64,000 nt of DNA, taken from positions 2,294,001 through 2,358,000 of the forward strand of contig NZ_JARRAG010000002.1 of the NCBI RefSeq assembly GCF_029589435.1, written 5' to 3'. The notes below the pieces were generated by a model. It saw only the letters and a list, made by a program, of their open reading frames with translations. It had not been told where the DNA came from and did no database searches. Position numbers and translations under genes: made by a program. Position 1 is the first letter of the stretch. Each line of letters begins with the position of its first letter. Below are positions 19,701-26,817 of the stretch, piece after piece. The DNA is from Paludisphaera mucosa. GTDB taxonomy: Bacteria; Planctomycetota; Planctomycetia; Isosphaerales; Isosphaeraceae.

Positions 19701-22567
19701 GTGACGTCGATCGTCTGCGTGCCCGCGACGAGCGACACGCCCGTGACCGTCTGGATCAGGACGCCCGTCCCGTTGCGGAACTGGTAGATCTCCAGCGTCG
19801 ACAGGCCGCCGACGGGCTGCCCCGGGGCGACGGTCGCCTGGATCGACAGCGCGTCCGCGTCGCGCGCCGCGCTCAAGACGTCGAGCGGCAGAAGGCCGCT
19901 GTTGGCCCCCGGCGCGATGAAGATGCTGCTCGCGTCGTCGCCGCCGTTGGCGATGTAGACGTTGGACAGGATCGTATTCTGATCCCCCGCCTGCACCGAC
20001 ACGCCTTGCTGGCGGTTGTTGCGGATCGTGTTCCCCTTGCCGACGTCGCCGACGAAGTTGCCGCCGGCGCCGACGATCATCACGCCGACCGCGTTGCTGA
20101 GCGCGGGGTCGCTCGCATGGCCGATCGCGTTGTTGAAGATCTTGTCGCCGGTCGCGGACGGGCCGCTGATCTGCACGCCGGCGATCGAGGACCGGATGAT
20201 GAAGTTGGCGTCGGCGAGCGTCTCGCCGCCCAGTGTGTTGTCGGGCCCCTGGATCAGGACGCCGACCCCGTTCCCCACCCCGGCCTCGGTCCCGAAGAAA
20301 TTGGCGGCGACGACGCCTGTGGCGCCGGCCAGGACGACACCCACGCCGTTGGCGTCGAAGGTGTCGCCCTGCACGGCCGTGTCGCTGGACAGGATGCGGA
20401 CGCCCGCGCCTCCGAACCCTCGGATCGTCAGGTTCTCGATCAGGCTGTCGTCGGAGCCCGACCCGAAGACGAAGCCGTCGAAGATCGAGCCGTCCCCCTG
20501 GATCGCCAGCAGGTCCGCGGCAATCGCGGCGAAGGCGACCCGCGCGGTGATCGTCGGCAGCGGGAGGCTCGCGGGCACGTCGATGGTCGAGCCGACGGGG
20601 ATGGCGAACACGATGTTCCCGCCCCCCAGCGCGTTGGCGTTGAGGATCGCCTGGTGCAGCGAGCCCGACCCCGAGTCGAAGGTGTTCGTCACCGTCAAGA
20701 GGTCGGCGATGAGCACGACGCTCGAAAAGGCCGACGTCCCGGTCGCGGACGTCGCCGTGACCACCAGCGACTGGCCGTTGGAGAGCGAACCGGCGGGGAT
20801 CGTGAGCGCGTCCAGCGAGCCCGCGACGATCACGCCCTGGTCCAGGAAGGACCGGGACCCGGGCAGGCTCGGGTCGAAGAGGTAGACCTCGATCACGTCG
20901 CCCGCGACGAGGTCCTGGGAGAACCGGATGGTGAGGTCCGAGCCCAGGATCGACGCCGTGGAGACGGCCGGCGGCTGGATCGCGCCGTTGGCCGTGGGGG
21001 CGAGGTTGATGTCGCTGGAGGCCCCGGGCAGGGCGCCGTTCGTGCCGACGTACTGGTTGTGCTGTACGAGGTTCCGCACGCCCGAGAAGATGCTGACGCC
21101 GGCCTGGATGTTGAAGCCGATGAGGTTGGCCTCGCCCGGCGCGGTGCCGCCGATCCGGTCGTCGTTGGAATTGACGACCTGGACGCCGAAGAGGTTGCCG
21201 ACGGCCGAGTTGGCCTCCCCCACGCCGATCCGATTGCCGATCACGAGGTCGCCTGCCGGCTTGGGCCCCAGGATCTGCACGCCGGCCGTCTTGCTGTTGC
21301 CGATGGTGTTCGCGGCCTGGCTCGTCGTGCCGCCGATGGTGTTCCCTCCGGCCCCGTTGAGCTGGATGCCGAACTCGTTCGCCGAGATCGCGTCGTTCCC
21401 CCGGGAGCCGATGTCGTTGCCGAGGATCGTGTTCCCCGTGGCCGAGGGCCCGAAGATCTGCACCCCCACCAAAGTGCTGGCGTCGACGTGGTTCGCCGAG
21501 CCGAGCGTCGTGCCGCCGATCGTGTTGCCCGCCGCGTCGTTGATCACGACGCCGTAGGCGTTGGACGCGGCGACCCCCGACCCGGGGGTGAAGCCGATCG
21601 TGTTGCCGAGCACGGTGTTGCCCGTCGCGCCCAGGCCGGCGATCGAGACGGCGGCGTGCGAGCTGTTGCCGATGAAGTTGCCGTCGCCGGCGTCGCCGCC
21701 GACGACCACATTGGCGGATCGGAAGACCTGGACGCCGTCGACGTTGCCGAGCGCGGCGCCGGACGCGTCCATGCCGATGAAGTTCCCGGCGATCACGCTC
21801 GCCGCCGTCGAGTCGAGCACCTGCACGGCGGCGGTCGCGCTGTTGCCGATGACGTTGCCCGAGCCGGCGGCCGACCCGCCGATCGTGTTGCTCCCCGCCT
21901 GGTTGATCAGCACGCCGATCGGATTGCCGCGGGCGACGTTCGAGGCGTCGGCGCCGATGAGGTTCGCCCGCACGACGTTGCCGGCGGCCGTCGAACCCGA
22001 GATCAGCACCCCCGCGACGGTCGTGAAGCCGATCACGTTGGCCGAGCCCGCGGCCCCGATGATGTTGTTCGCCCCGCCCTCGATGAAGACGCCCTCGCCG
22101 AGGCCTTCGGAGTCCGCGCCCAGCGTGTTGCCCAGGATCTGGTCGCCGCTCGACCTCACGCGGACGCCCGCCCCTCCGAAATCCCGGATGGTCAGGAACT
22201 GGACCGTGCTGCCGTCCGACCCCGCGGCCAGGGTGAGGCCGTCGAACGAGCCGCCGCCGCCGTCGATCGCGACGTCCGTGCGGCTCGTGCTGTTGATCGT
22301 GACCTGCCGCTGGATCGGATCGAGCGCGGAGAGCAGGTCGATCGTCGTCACGGCGGGGTCGAACGCGATCGTGTGGGGGGCGCTCGCGTCGGCGTTGGCC
22401 TGCTGGATCACGTCCCGCAAGCTCCCCGGCCCGGCGTCATCGCCGTTCAGGACGAGGAAGGCCGTCAGCAGGATCCGATCCTCGCAGACCTCGATCGCGG
22501 GCCTCGCGAGGAGTCGTTGGGAGGCGCGATCGGGCCGCCGACGGGGACTGCGCTGGGACCAGGTCAT
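13742..22567 (-). CDS. Giant extracellular parallel beta-helix repeat protein
   Basis: 2,941 residues from the ATG at 22567, which has GGTGGAG upstream; the in-frame GTG at 22579 lies within or before that site and is less likely. The N-terminus carries a basic stretch and then EVCEDRILLTAF (about 26-37). This matches the LEPR-XLL-type motif (consensus LExRxLL) that marks many large planctomycete surface proteins. After GPGSLRDVIQQAN, nearly the whole protein is made of right-handed beta-helix coils of the NosD/pectate-lyase-like kind, with recurring NVISGN-GxGV, GNxIG and GNxxNGV units. The helix is interrupted near residues 890-1000 by segments that look like an immunoglobulin-like or linker domain. 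No C-terminal anchor or catalytic site is evident. The likely role is a surface or adhesin-type structure or carbohydrate binding; this is inference. Confidence 0.9.
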   Translation of the reverse strand: MTWSQRSPRRRPDRASQRLLARPAIEVCEDRILLTAFLVLNGDDAGPGSLRDVIQQANADASAPHTIAFDPAVTTIDLLSALDPIQRQVTINSTSRTDVAIDGGGGSFDGLTLAAGSDGSTVQFLTIRDFGGAGVRVRSSGDQILGNTLGADSEGLGEGVFIEGGANNIIGAAGSANVIGFTTVAGVLISGSTAAGNVVRANLIGADASNVARGNPIGVLINQAGSNTIGGSAAGSGNVIGNSATAAVQVLDSTAASVIAGNFIGMDASGAALGNVDGVQVFRSANVVVGGDAGDGNFIGNSSHAAVSIAGLGATGNTVLGNTIGFTPGSGVAASNAYGVVINDAAGNTIGGTTLGSANHVDASTLVGVQIFGPSATGNTILGNDIGSRGNDAISANEFGIQLNGAGGNTIGGTTSQAANTIGNSKTAGVQILGPKPAGDLVIGNRIGVGEANSAVGNLFGVQVVNSNDDRIGGTAPGEANLIGFNIQAGVSIFSGVRNLVQHNQYVGTNGALPGASSDINLAPTANGAIQPPAVSTASILGSDLTIRFSQDLVAGDVIEVYLFDPSLPGSRSFLDQGVIVAGSLDALTIPAGSLSNGQSLVVTATSATGTSAFSSVVLIADLLTVTNTFDSGSGSLHQAILNANALGGGNIVFAIPVGSTIDVPASLPLPTITARVAFAAIAADLLAIQGDGSIFDGFVFGSGSDDSLIENLTIRGFGGAGVRILSSDTAVQGDTFDANGVGVVLAGATGVVAANFFGTEAGVGNGVGVLIQGPDNTLGGETLADANFIIRSSIAGVQISGPSATGDKIFNNAIGHASDPALSNAVGVMIVGAGGNFVGDVGKGNTIRNNRQQGVSVQAGDQNTILSNVYIANGGDDASSIFIAPGANSGLLPLDVLSAARDADALSIQATVAPGQPVGGLSTLEIYQFRNGTGVLIQTVTGVSLVAGTQTIDVTAPGIDDADPILITITSAAGDTSAFSNPVRAVPPTVVVNTNDFGLGSLRNAIEYLNTHPDETNRTITFDLSRVERSGDFWVIPVIDGPLVVLLPMVIDAWGGAPSTDGFEAPEIRLRPQAAAEPPPFAPFQGLIFGGDSGGQAHGYSGSVVQGLGFDGFFDAAVTIETYHVTVRGNDFVGATEGGAFGVGVRIAGGFQNLVGGALESEGNHFGSLEVGVLIEGRFIEGQPPSEVASHENQVVGNRFGTDGFEDFGNTYGVFVSQSFGNKIAANWIGNSEAAGIEISGPDATLNLVTANFIGVVPTRSVDYKPGNFIGILIDGAGWNFIGRSTDDAGNVLLDSANVIGNNGVGIEIDGAPTEDSTPAAPLATSQFNTVAGNYIGADALDRDLGNGIGVAIRGGAVNFVGLRGDVWANVIGNSTNEGVLVDLVTISREGSPSYTIPAVGNVLQNNFLGTNPDGTSAPNTYGVRLASALGNVVGPPSGSVASTLLANVPDGANVISANRAAGVFLGAGSANNFVQGNLIGRAATLATAPFPGVFFAGNLGSGVVLAGGFQNVIGGLGALPAGSRAAGFGNLILGNLDGVDVDADATSGDWIRGNQISGSLLNGIAVQGDLGGATRILTIAENFIGTSFDGLTTRSASGEPTANGLNGIQIAPTGTWSPALQIADPAATPVILVASNLISGNGLSGVAVSDPIRSNASTLRYAKVLIDDNIVGLNLVGDATDAAGTPFGNVLDGVRIANAGGVQVGKAPTIGDPRSNVLSGNLGRGLEVAWTKSLPTFADAGDDFDVIGAMKIAVLGNVIGADLAGASASRDGRSTGNLSDGVFLLGNVVTVVQSNLVGGNRASGIHAAGVEGGFTGWLFIDGDDIGTNTAGADLYNGSDGVFLDGLEDADTSQVRVQIRGNNIGANRANGVQVLASRGVAITGNRIGAYGLIAGLAGAQELGNFSNGVFLNGSTGVTVGGTSEADRNIISGNRGSGVVINGSPETASGGNFILGNFIGASADGLRSVPNQNSGILVNGSAGNRIGTATAVVGENGGNLISGNRLYGVLIAGAGVGANGNSVAGNLIGTNRGGTAALPNSSDGVFILNAAGNMIGGLTASRNVISGNDAQGVRIFGAASIGNVIAGDYIGVGSDGRTAIGNQGNGVIIDNSGPNQVGPDTIVSEVTASTQSTSEGRNVISGNGQSGVQISGTTVSAAGTRVFNNFIGVDATASFAVPNRGPGVVLSGVSGVVVGSDFPVLRNIISGNGQGGVSLVSSQGGAPATRIIGNIIGLDGTGTTAIGNNGNGVALTGVSDVEVSGNVVSGNAFDGVQVFSPSSQAFADGNRIFGNYIGTNGAGSAGLGNRGGGVVLINGHGNVVGGVAANVISGNVGNGVDVEFQAGREREGNAAPNTIAGNLIGLDAGGSRRVGNGLFGVLLDNAVDTVVGYAAGGGVATLPGTLVPAAGAASNVISGNGLAGIYLTGRTQGTTIRGNFIGVDAQGRAFNDAGLGLDLYSNLAGVLVDAQASGNWIGGLKDDESGPLEGTGNIITQSAAGRVAGLIGVRVNSTGAVGNHIQSNLIGVDSRGRSGSSAVGVMLDNAQAIQVGGFRPKQAGIDMSSPSGNVITGNATAGVEISGTLAQKNVVVGNFVGTDVTGTTRPAPRFAPGSDPRYNPSQADGVLILQGSGNVVGAPGFGNLISGNGNGVNIASLDANAPASSANLVVGNTIGTDVAGFTALPNFGLGVFITAAVNNTIQGNLISANGLAGVQIFGGRSQLGGAGTAVTLGNTILANQIGTNAAGQVDFSVTNGTQVIHSIADHPQVTLPDGIVVTYGFQQHGVVVIGSSGNQVGLPGLGNLISGNILTGVYISRLDNALNVFASPVGNSVQSNRLVFDGVYGVFRYDAPNGNPVAESPAANANDFTGTPIPIGDFVTGVDVTTPQTTTDSILLGLNTGRSVPSGPRRVGRRTQAASATTVPARPAALQRPVMAQAARVRGGR
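13950..22300 (-). repeat. Degenerate coding repeats for beta-helix coils
   Basis: On the + strand the block TTGCCCGAGATSAYGTTGCC and close variants recur across the gene, for example near 14158, 14637, 15323, 15947, 16140 and 16775. Each encodes GN-(L/V/I)-ISGN on the - strand. Spacing is irregular, about 100-250 bp. The repeats are divergent enough to be protein-driven rather than a recent tandem expansion. Confidence 0.75.
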
Positions 22568-23510
22568 GGGAATCTCCACCTCGCGAGATGCTGTCGACGT
22601 TCGGGCGATCCTACGGCTGCCGACGGCGCTCGGGACGACGATCGAAGGCCGGGCGCGACGGACCTCGACGCCGCCGACCGGGCGTGTCGAGAGGGCGGTT
22701 CACATCGGTCGAGATGTTGAACCCGATCGTGGAGCAGTGATGCGTGATTGCATTTAAATGCCTGGTAACGGGGCCCGCAAACAAATTCCTGAAAATCGTC
22801 TTTGCGAGAGGGAAGGCCTCGGCAAGCAGGCTTAATCCGTGTTGATTTGGATCATAATGTTTTATTTAAAACGATGCGCGGCGGCCTGTCTGGATTCCGG
22901 GAAAGGATAGCCGACGTAATTCGCCGGAACAAGTTGAATGTCCCTATCTTCCCAGGTTTCCCATGTTCACTCCACGTTCGGATTCGAGAGTCGACCTTGA
23001 TGGCAACGTGGGTCGTTCCGCGACACATCGACTCCAAGTTCAAAAAAACCTGAAAGCGGCAATTAAGTCCATTATTGAGGTCGGGTTGATCTCGGGTGAA
23101 GTAAGCCGTTCGCTCGCCAAGTCGTGGTTGTCTGCGTGCTGGCATGTTCCGAAAAAAGCAGGCTGCGGCCGGGAAGCCTTGTCACAATCGATCCCGAATC
23201 CCGCATTCTCCTGCGACGGGTGGAGACGGCGAAGTGGGCCGTGGAAGAGAACGGTCGAAGAGCCGTCCGGATCGGGTTTTTCGTTTGCATTCGCGGTGCT
23301 TGCGGCCTCAGAATGAACCCCCCTGGCCGATCGCCGCGGATGCGTCGCCCGGATGCTGATATCGAGGATCGTGGGCGGGCGGGCCATGTCGCGGCGCCTC
23401 GCGTGCCCCGCCATATCGCGGCGGGCTCGCCTCGGGGACGACGGCCGACGGCCTCGGTCTCGTCCCGCGGCCCGGATCCGAACGGTCCCATACTAAAGAG
23501 GACTTACGTC
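22568..23510. other. Gene-free AT-richer leader between beta-helix gene and T6SS operon
   Basis: About 940 bp with clearly lower GC than either side, most marked at 22740-23160. It separates divergent genes and must hold the promoters of both the beta-helix gene and tssB. Short ORFs exist (for example 22802-23053) but have neither a ribosome site nor the codon pattern of the neighbours. A + strand TTGATT (22842) with TTTAAA (22865) at 17 bp is a possible promoter. I found no clear sigma-54 -24/-12 element. No repeat or mobile-element end was recognised. Confidence 0.6.
22750..22780 (-). promoter_or_regulatory. 12-bp palindrome overlapping a candidate -10 of the beta-helix gene
   Basis: GCATTTAAATGC (22750-22761) is a perfect palindrome. 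Read on the - strand, TTGCGG (22780-22775) is followed after 17 bp by TTAAAT, which lies inside the palindrome. A repressor bound there would block the promoter. The -35 match is poor, so this is tentative. Confidence 0.3.
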
Positions 23511-24062
23511 ATGCCGCGCGATGAGAGTCTGCAGCACAAGCTCGACCGGGTCCGCCCGCCCCGGGTGCAGATCACCTATGACGTCGAGATCGGCGGCGCC
23601 CAGGTCAAGAAGGAGCTCCCCTTCGTCCTGGGGGTTCTCGCCGACCTCGCGGGGCATCCCGACCCGGACGCGCCGCCGCTCCCCGAGCTGAAGGACGAGA
23701 AGCGCAAGTTCGTGGAGATCAACCGGGACAGCTTCGACCGGGTGATGAAGGGGATCAAGCCCCGGCTCGCACTCCGCGTCGACAATGCGATCCAGGGCGA
23801 CGGCACCAAGCTCGGGGTCGAGCTCAAGTTCGACTCGATCGAGGACTTCGAGCCGGTCCGGGTGGTCGAGCAGGTGGAGCCCCTCCGCAAGCTGTTGGAG
23901 GCCCGCCGCAAGCTCGCCGAGCTGAAGTCGAAGGTCGTCACCAACGACCGCCTCGAATCCCTGCTCCAGCGGATCATCCACGACGCCGACCAGCTCTCGC
24001 GGCTCAGCCGCGAGACCGGCGGCGACGCCCCGGCCGCCAGCCAAGAGGAGACCCGCTCATGA
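23511..24062 (+). CDS. tssB: T6SS sheath small subunit TssB (VipA)
   Basis: 183 residues from the ATG at 23511, with AAAGAGGA at 23495-23502 as the ribosome site. It matches TssB over its full usual length: QHKLDRVRPPRVQITYDVE at the start, ELPFVLGVLADL, the FVEINRDSFDRVM segment, and FDSIEDFEPVRVVEQVEPL. TssB and TssC co-assemble into the contractile cytoplasmic sheath that drives the Hcp tube outward. Its TGA overlaps the tssC ATG, the usual tssBC coupling that keeps the two subunits in balance. It is the first gene of the operon, behind the long AT-richer leader. Confidence 0.96.
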   Translation: MPRDESLQHKLDRVRPPRVQITYDVEIGGAQVKKELPFVLGVLADLAGHPDPDAPPLPELKDEKRKFVEINRDSFDRVMKGIKPRLALRVDNAIQGDGTKLGVELKFDSIEDFEPVRVVEQVEPLRKLLEARRKLAELKSKVVTNDRLESLLQRIIHDADQLSRLSRETGGDAPAASQEETRS

Positions 24063-25570
24063 GCGCCGCCGAAGAACGCAAGGCCGCCCCCGCCGCGGCC
24101 CCCGAGGCCGCCGCCGTCGAGCCCAAGGGGGACGCCAACCTGCTCGACGAGATCCTCAAGGCCAACCGGGTCGGCGAGGGCGAGCCCGAGCTGCGCAAGT
24201 ACCACTCGGACCTCGTCGGCGAGTTCGTCGAGAGCATCATGGCCGGCGAGATGAAGGTCTCCGCCGACACCGAGCGGATGATCAACGACCGCATCGCCGA
24301 GATCGACGCCCTGCTGAGCGACCAGCTCAACGTGATCATGCACGACCCCGAGTTCCAGAAGCTCGAGGGCTCGTGGCGGGGGCTCCACTACCTGGTGAAG
24401 GAGTCCGAGACCAGCCCGATGCTCCAGATCCGGGTGCTCAACACCTCCAAGAAGGAGCTGCTGCGCGACCTGGAGCGGGCCAAGGAGTTCGACCAGAGCG
24501 CCCTGTTCAAGAAGATCTACTCGTCCGAATACGACGTCTACGGCGGGACCCCCTACGGGGCCCTGATCGGCGACTTCGAGTTCGGCAAGCACCCGCAGGA
24601 CCTGGCCCTGCTGAAGCGGGTCTCGCAGGTCGCGGCGGCCTCGCACGCCCCCTTCCTGTCGGCGGCGGCGCCGCAGATGTTCGGCTGGGAGAGCTACGAG
24701 GAGCTGCCCCACACCCGCGACCTCGCCGAGATCTTCCGGTCCCGCGAGTACGACAAGTGGAAGTCGTTCCGCGAGAGCGAGGACTCCCGCTACGTCGGCC
24801 TCTGCCTCCCCCGCACGCTGATCCGGGCCCCCTACGGCCAGGCCAACGTGCCGGTCGAGGAGTTCAACTACGAGGAGGACGTCGACGGCCGCTCGCACGA
24901 GAAGTACCTGTGGGCCAACGCCGCCTACGCGATGGGCGCCCGAATGACCGACGCCTACGCCAAATACGGCTGGTGCGCCTGGATCCGGGGCGTGGAGAAC
25001 GGCGGCCTCGTCCAGGGCCTGCCCCTCCACAGCTTCACCACCGACGACGGCGAGATCGCCAACAAGTGCCCGACCGAGATCCAGATCGGCGACCGCCGCG
25101 AGAAGGAGCTGGCCGACCTGGGGTTCATCGCCCTGGCGCACTGCAAGAACACGGACTACGCCGCGTTCTTCTCGGCCCAGTCCTGCCAGAAGCCGTTCGA
25201 GTACGACACCGACGCCGCCACGGCCAACGCCCGGCTGTCGACGCAGCTGCCGTACATCCTGATGACGTCCCGGTTCGCCCACTACCTCAAGTCCATCGCC
25301 CGCGACAAGATCGGCTCGTTCATGAGCCGCAAGGACTGCGAGCTGTGGCTGAACACGTGGATCACCAACTACGTCTCGCCGGACGAGACGGCGTCCGAGA
25401 ACACCAAGCGCGAGAAGCCCCTCTTCGACGCCAAGATCAACGTCGAGGACGACCCCCGCCGGCCCGGCTGCTATCGCGCCATCGCCTTGCTCCGGCCGCA
25501 CTACCAGCTCGACGAGCTGACCGTCTCGATGCGGCTGGTCTCCGAGCTGCCGGCCGGGGCCTCGAAGTGA
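24059..25570 (+). CDS. tssC: T6SS sheath large subunit TssC (VipB)
   Basis: 503 residues starting in the ATGA overlap with tssB. Family landmarks run through the protein: INDRIAEIDALLSDQLNVI, the EFQKLEGSWRGLHYLVKES segment, YGGTPYGALIGDFEF, KWKSFRESEDSRYVGL, and the C-terminal RPGCYRAIALLRPHYQLDEL. The length is normal. A low-complexity Ala/Pro/Glu tract of about 25 residues precedes the conserved core. It forms the sheath with TssB and is recycled by the ClpV encoded at 40412-43135. Two GC hairpins follow before hcp, which may tune how much transcript continues. Confidence 0.97.
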   Translation: MSAAEERKAAPAAAPEAAAVEPKGDANLLDEILKANRVGEGEPELRKYHSDLVGEFVESIMAGEMKVSADTERMINDRIAEIDALLSDQLNVIMHDPEFQKLEGSWRGLHYLVKESETSPMLQIRVLNTSKKELLRDLERAKEFDQSALFKKIYSSEYDVYGGTPYGALIGDFEFGKHPQDLALLKRVSQVAAASHAPFLSAAAPQMFGWESYEELPHTRDLAEIFRSREYDKWKSFRESEDSRYVGLCLPRTLIRAPYGQANVPVEEFNYEEDVDGRSHEKYLWANAAYAMGARMTDAYAKYGWCAWIRGVENGGLVQGLPLHSFTTDDGEIANKCPTEIQIGDRREKELADLGFIALAHCKNTDYAAFFSAQSCQKPFEYDTDAATANARLSTQLPYILMTSRFAHYLKSIARDKIGSFMSRKDCELWLNTWITNYVSPDETASENTKREKPLFDAKINVEDDPRRPGCYRAIALLRPHYQLDELTVSMRLVSELPAGASK

Positions 25571-25576
25571 CCCGAT

Positions 25577-25608
25577 CGGGAGCGCTCCCGGCCCTGAGGG
25601 ATCAGGGC
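25577..25608 (+). terminator. Two hairpins between tssC and hcp
   Basis: A 14-nt palindrome CGGGAGCGCTCCCG (25577-25590) is followed by a 7-bp stem with a 4-nt loop (GCCCTGA at 25591-25597, TCAGGGC at 25602-25608). They sit just after the tssC stop. They could attenuate transcription, or protect the 5' end of a processed hcp message. No T-tract is present. Confidence 0.4.
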
Positions 25609-25692
25609 GACGTCTCCGACTTCGTTTCTTGATTTCCGGGTGCAGGGTGGACCTACGGCCCCCGAGGGGGCGACCAAACCGAGGAGAGAACG

Positions 25693-26181
25693 ATGGCAGT
25701 GGTCGACTATTTCTTGAAGATCGACGGCGTCGACGGCGAATCGACCGACTCCAAGCACAAGGCTTCGATCGACGTCGAGTCCTGGAGCTGGGGCGAGACC
25801 AACAGCGGCGACGCCGCGACCCGCGGCGGCATGGGGGCCGGCAAGGTCGCCATGCAGGACTTCCACTTCGTCATGAGGGTGAACAAGGCCACCCCCAAGC
25901 TGTTCGAGAAGTGCGCCACCGGCGAGCACATCAAGAAGGCCGTGCTCACGTGCCGCAAGGCGGGCAAGGACCAGCAGGAGTACCTGAAGGTCACGCTGGA
26001 AGACCTGATCGTCTCCAGCTACCAGACCGGCGGCTCGGGCCACGGCGAGGTCGTCCCCGTCGACCAGGTCAGCCTGAACTTCTCGAAGATCGAGTTCGAG
26101 TACAAGGAACAGAAGTCCGACGGCTCGCTGGGCGGCTCCGTCAAGGCCGGCTACGACCTCAAGGCCAACAAGAAGGTCTGA
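25693..26181 (+). CDS. hcp: T6SS tube protein Hcp (TssD)
   Basis: 162 residues from the ATG at 25693, with GAGGAGAG just upstream. It starts with the typical VDYFLKIDGVDGES and has the SWSWGETN, DFHFVMRVNKATPKL, EYLKVTLEDLIVSSY and SLNFSKIEFEY segments of the Hcp fold. Hexamers stack into the tube that is expelled with VgrG and PAAR at its tip. The gene has its own 122-bp spacer with hairpins before it and a stem-loop after it. This suits a product needed in excess over the other operon members, though no clear promoter was identified in the spacer. Confidence 0.97.
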   Translation: MAVVDYFLKIDGVDGESTDSKHKASIDVESWSWGETNSGDAATRGGMGAGKVAMQDFHFVMRVNKATPKLFEKCATGEHIKKAVLTCRKAGKDQQEYLKVTLEDLIVSSYQTGGSGHGEVVPVDQVSLNFSKIEFEYKEQKSDGSLGGSVKAGYDLKANKKV

Positions 26182-26212
26182 CCGCCGGCCGGCCAGACGG
26201 AACTCGACGCAG

Positions 26213-26246
26213 CGCGGCCGCCCCGAAGCCCGGGACGGCCGCGTTT
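26213..26246 (+). terminator. Stem-loop with short T run after hcp
   Basis: CGCGGCCG (26213-26220) pairs with CGGCCGCG (26236-26243), followed by TTT. It lies 31 bp after the hcp stop and 43 bp before tssE. It is probably a partial terminator or an mRNA-stabilising element, leaving hcp more abundant than the downstream genes. Confidence 0.45.
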
Positions 26247-26285
26247 CCGCGTTCGCGGCGATCGCCCGTCCCAGGAGTCCTCGCC

Positions 26286-26780
26286 ATGGCCAAGATCCCG
26301 GCCGCGCCGCGGTTCCCGCATTCGCTGTGGGACCGCCTCACCAATCCCGACCTGCTGGTCGGCGAGTCGTCCGACGCGACGGCGACGTCGCGGCTGGACC
26401 GGCTCCGGCGCGAGGTGCTCGCCCACGTCGAGTGGATCCTCAACGCGCGATGCTGCGTCGGCGCGGCGATCGAGGGGTCCGAGATCCTCCGCTCCTCGCT
26501 GGTCGGCTACGGGCTGCCCGACATCTCGGGCCTCCGCACCGGCGACCCCCGCGACCGCGGCCAGCTCGAACGGATGATCGAGGACGTCATCCGCCGGTTC
26601 GAGCCCCGGCTCAAGGACGTCCGCGTCGAGTTCAACGCCGCCGCCCGCGACGCGGCGAGCACGACCCTGAACTACCGGGTGTCGGCCGTGATCAAGGTCA
26701 AGCCGATCGCCCAGCCCATCCTGTTCGACACGGTCCTGGAGCTGGGCGGCCGGGCGTTCCAGGTCCGCGGCCCCGGTTGA
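26286..26780 (+). CDS. tssE: T6SS baseplate protein TssE (gp25-like)
   Basis: 164 residues from the ATG at 26286; the frame is open further upstream, but that stretch overlaps hcp and is not credible. It belongs to the gp25/TssE family: LWDRLTNPD near the start, the RREVLAHVEWILNAR helix, SLVGYGLPDISGL, and the late FEPRLKDVRVEF and NYRVSAVIKV strands. TssE is the wedge protein that starts sheath assembly on the baseplate with TssF, TssG and TssK. It sits in the usual place before tssF, with a 37-bp gap carrying GGAGGCGGAG for the next start. Confidence 0.92.
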   Translation: MAKIPAAPRFPHSLWDRLTNPDLLVGESSDATATSRLDRLRREVLAHVEWILNARCCVGAAIEGSEILRSSLVGYGLPDISGLRTGDPRDRGQLERMIEDVIRRFEPRLKDVRVEFNAAARDAASTTLNYRVSAVIKVKPIAQPILFDTVLELGGRAFQVRGPG

Positions 26781-26817
26781 GCGCCCCCGCGGCCCCCCGC
26801 GACGGACGGAGGCGGAG

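Noticed and set aside
17144-22720. Very long + strand ORF (1,858 codons) opposite the beta-helix gene, with others at 14228-16168 and 17076-18302
   Set aside because: Antisense shadow of GC-rich coding. The product is Arg/Asp/Val-biased with no domain, while the - strand reading gives coherent beta-helix repeats.
23124-23160. Possible sigma-54 promoter before tssB (TGGTTG...TGCT with 10 bp between GG and GC)
   Set aside because: The -24 element lacks the conserved TGGCA, and the site is over 350 bp from tssB.
22802-23491. Several short ORFs on both strands in the AT-richer leader
   Set aside because: No ribosome sites, mutual overlaps, no recognisable domain, and composition unlike the neighbours.
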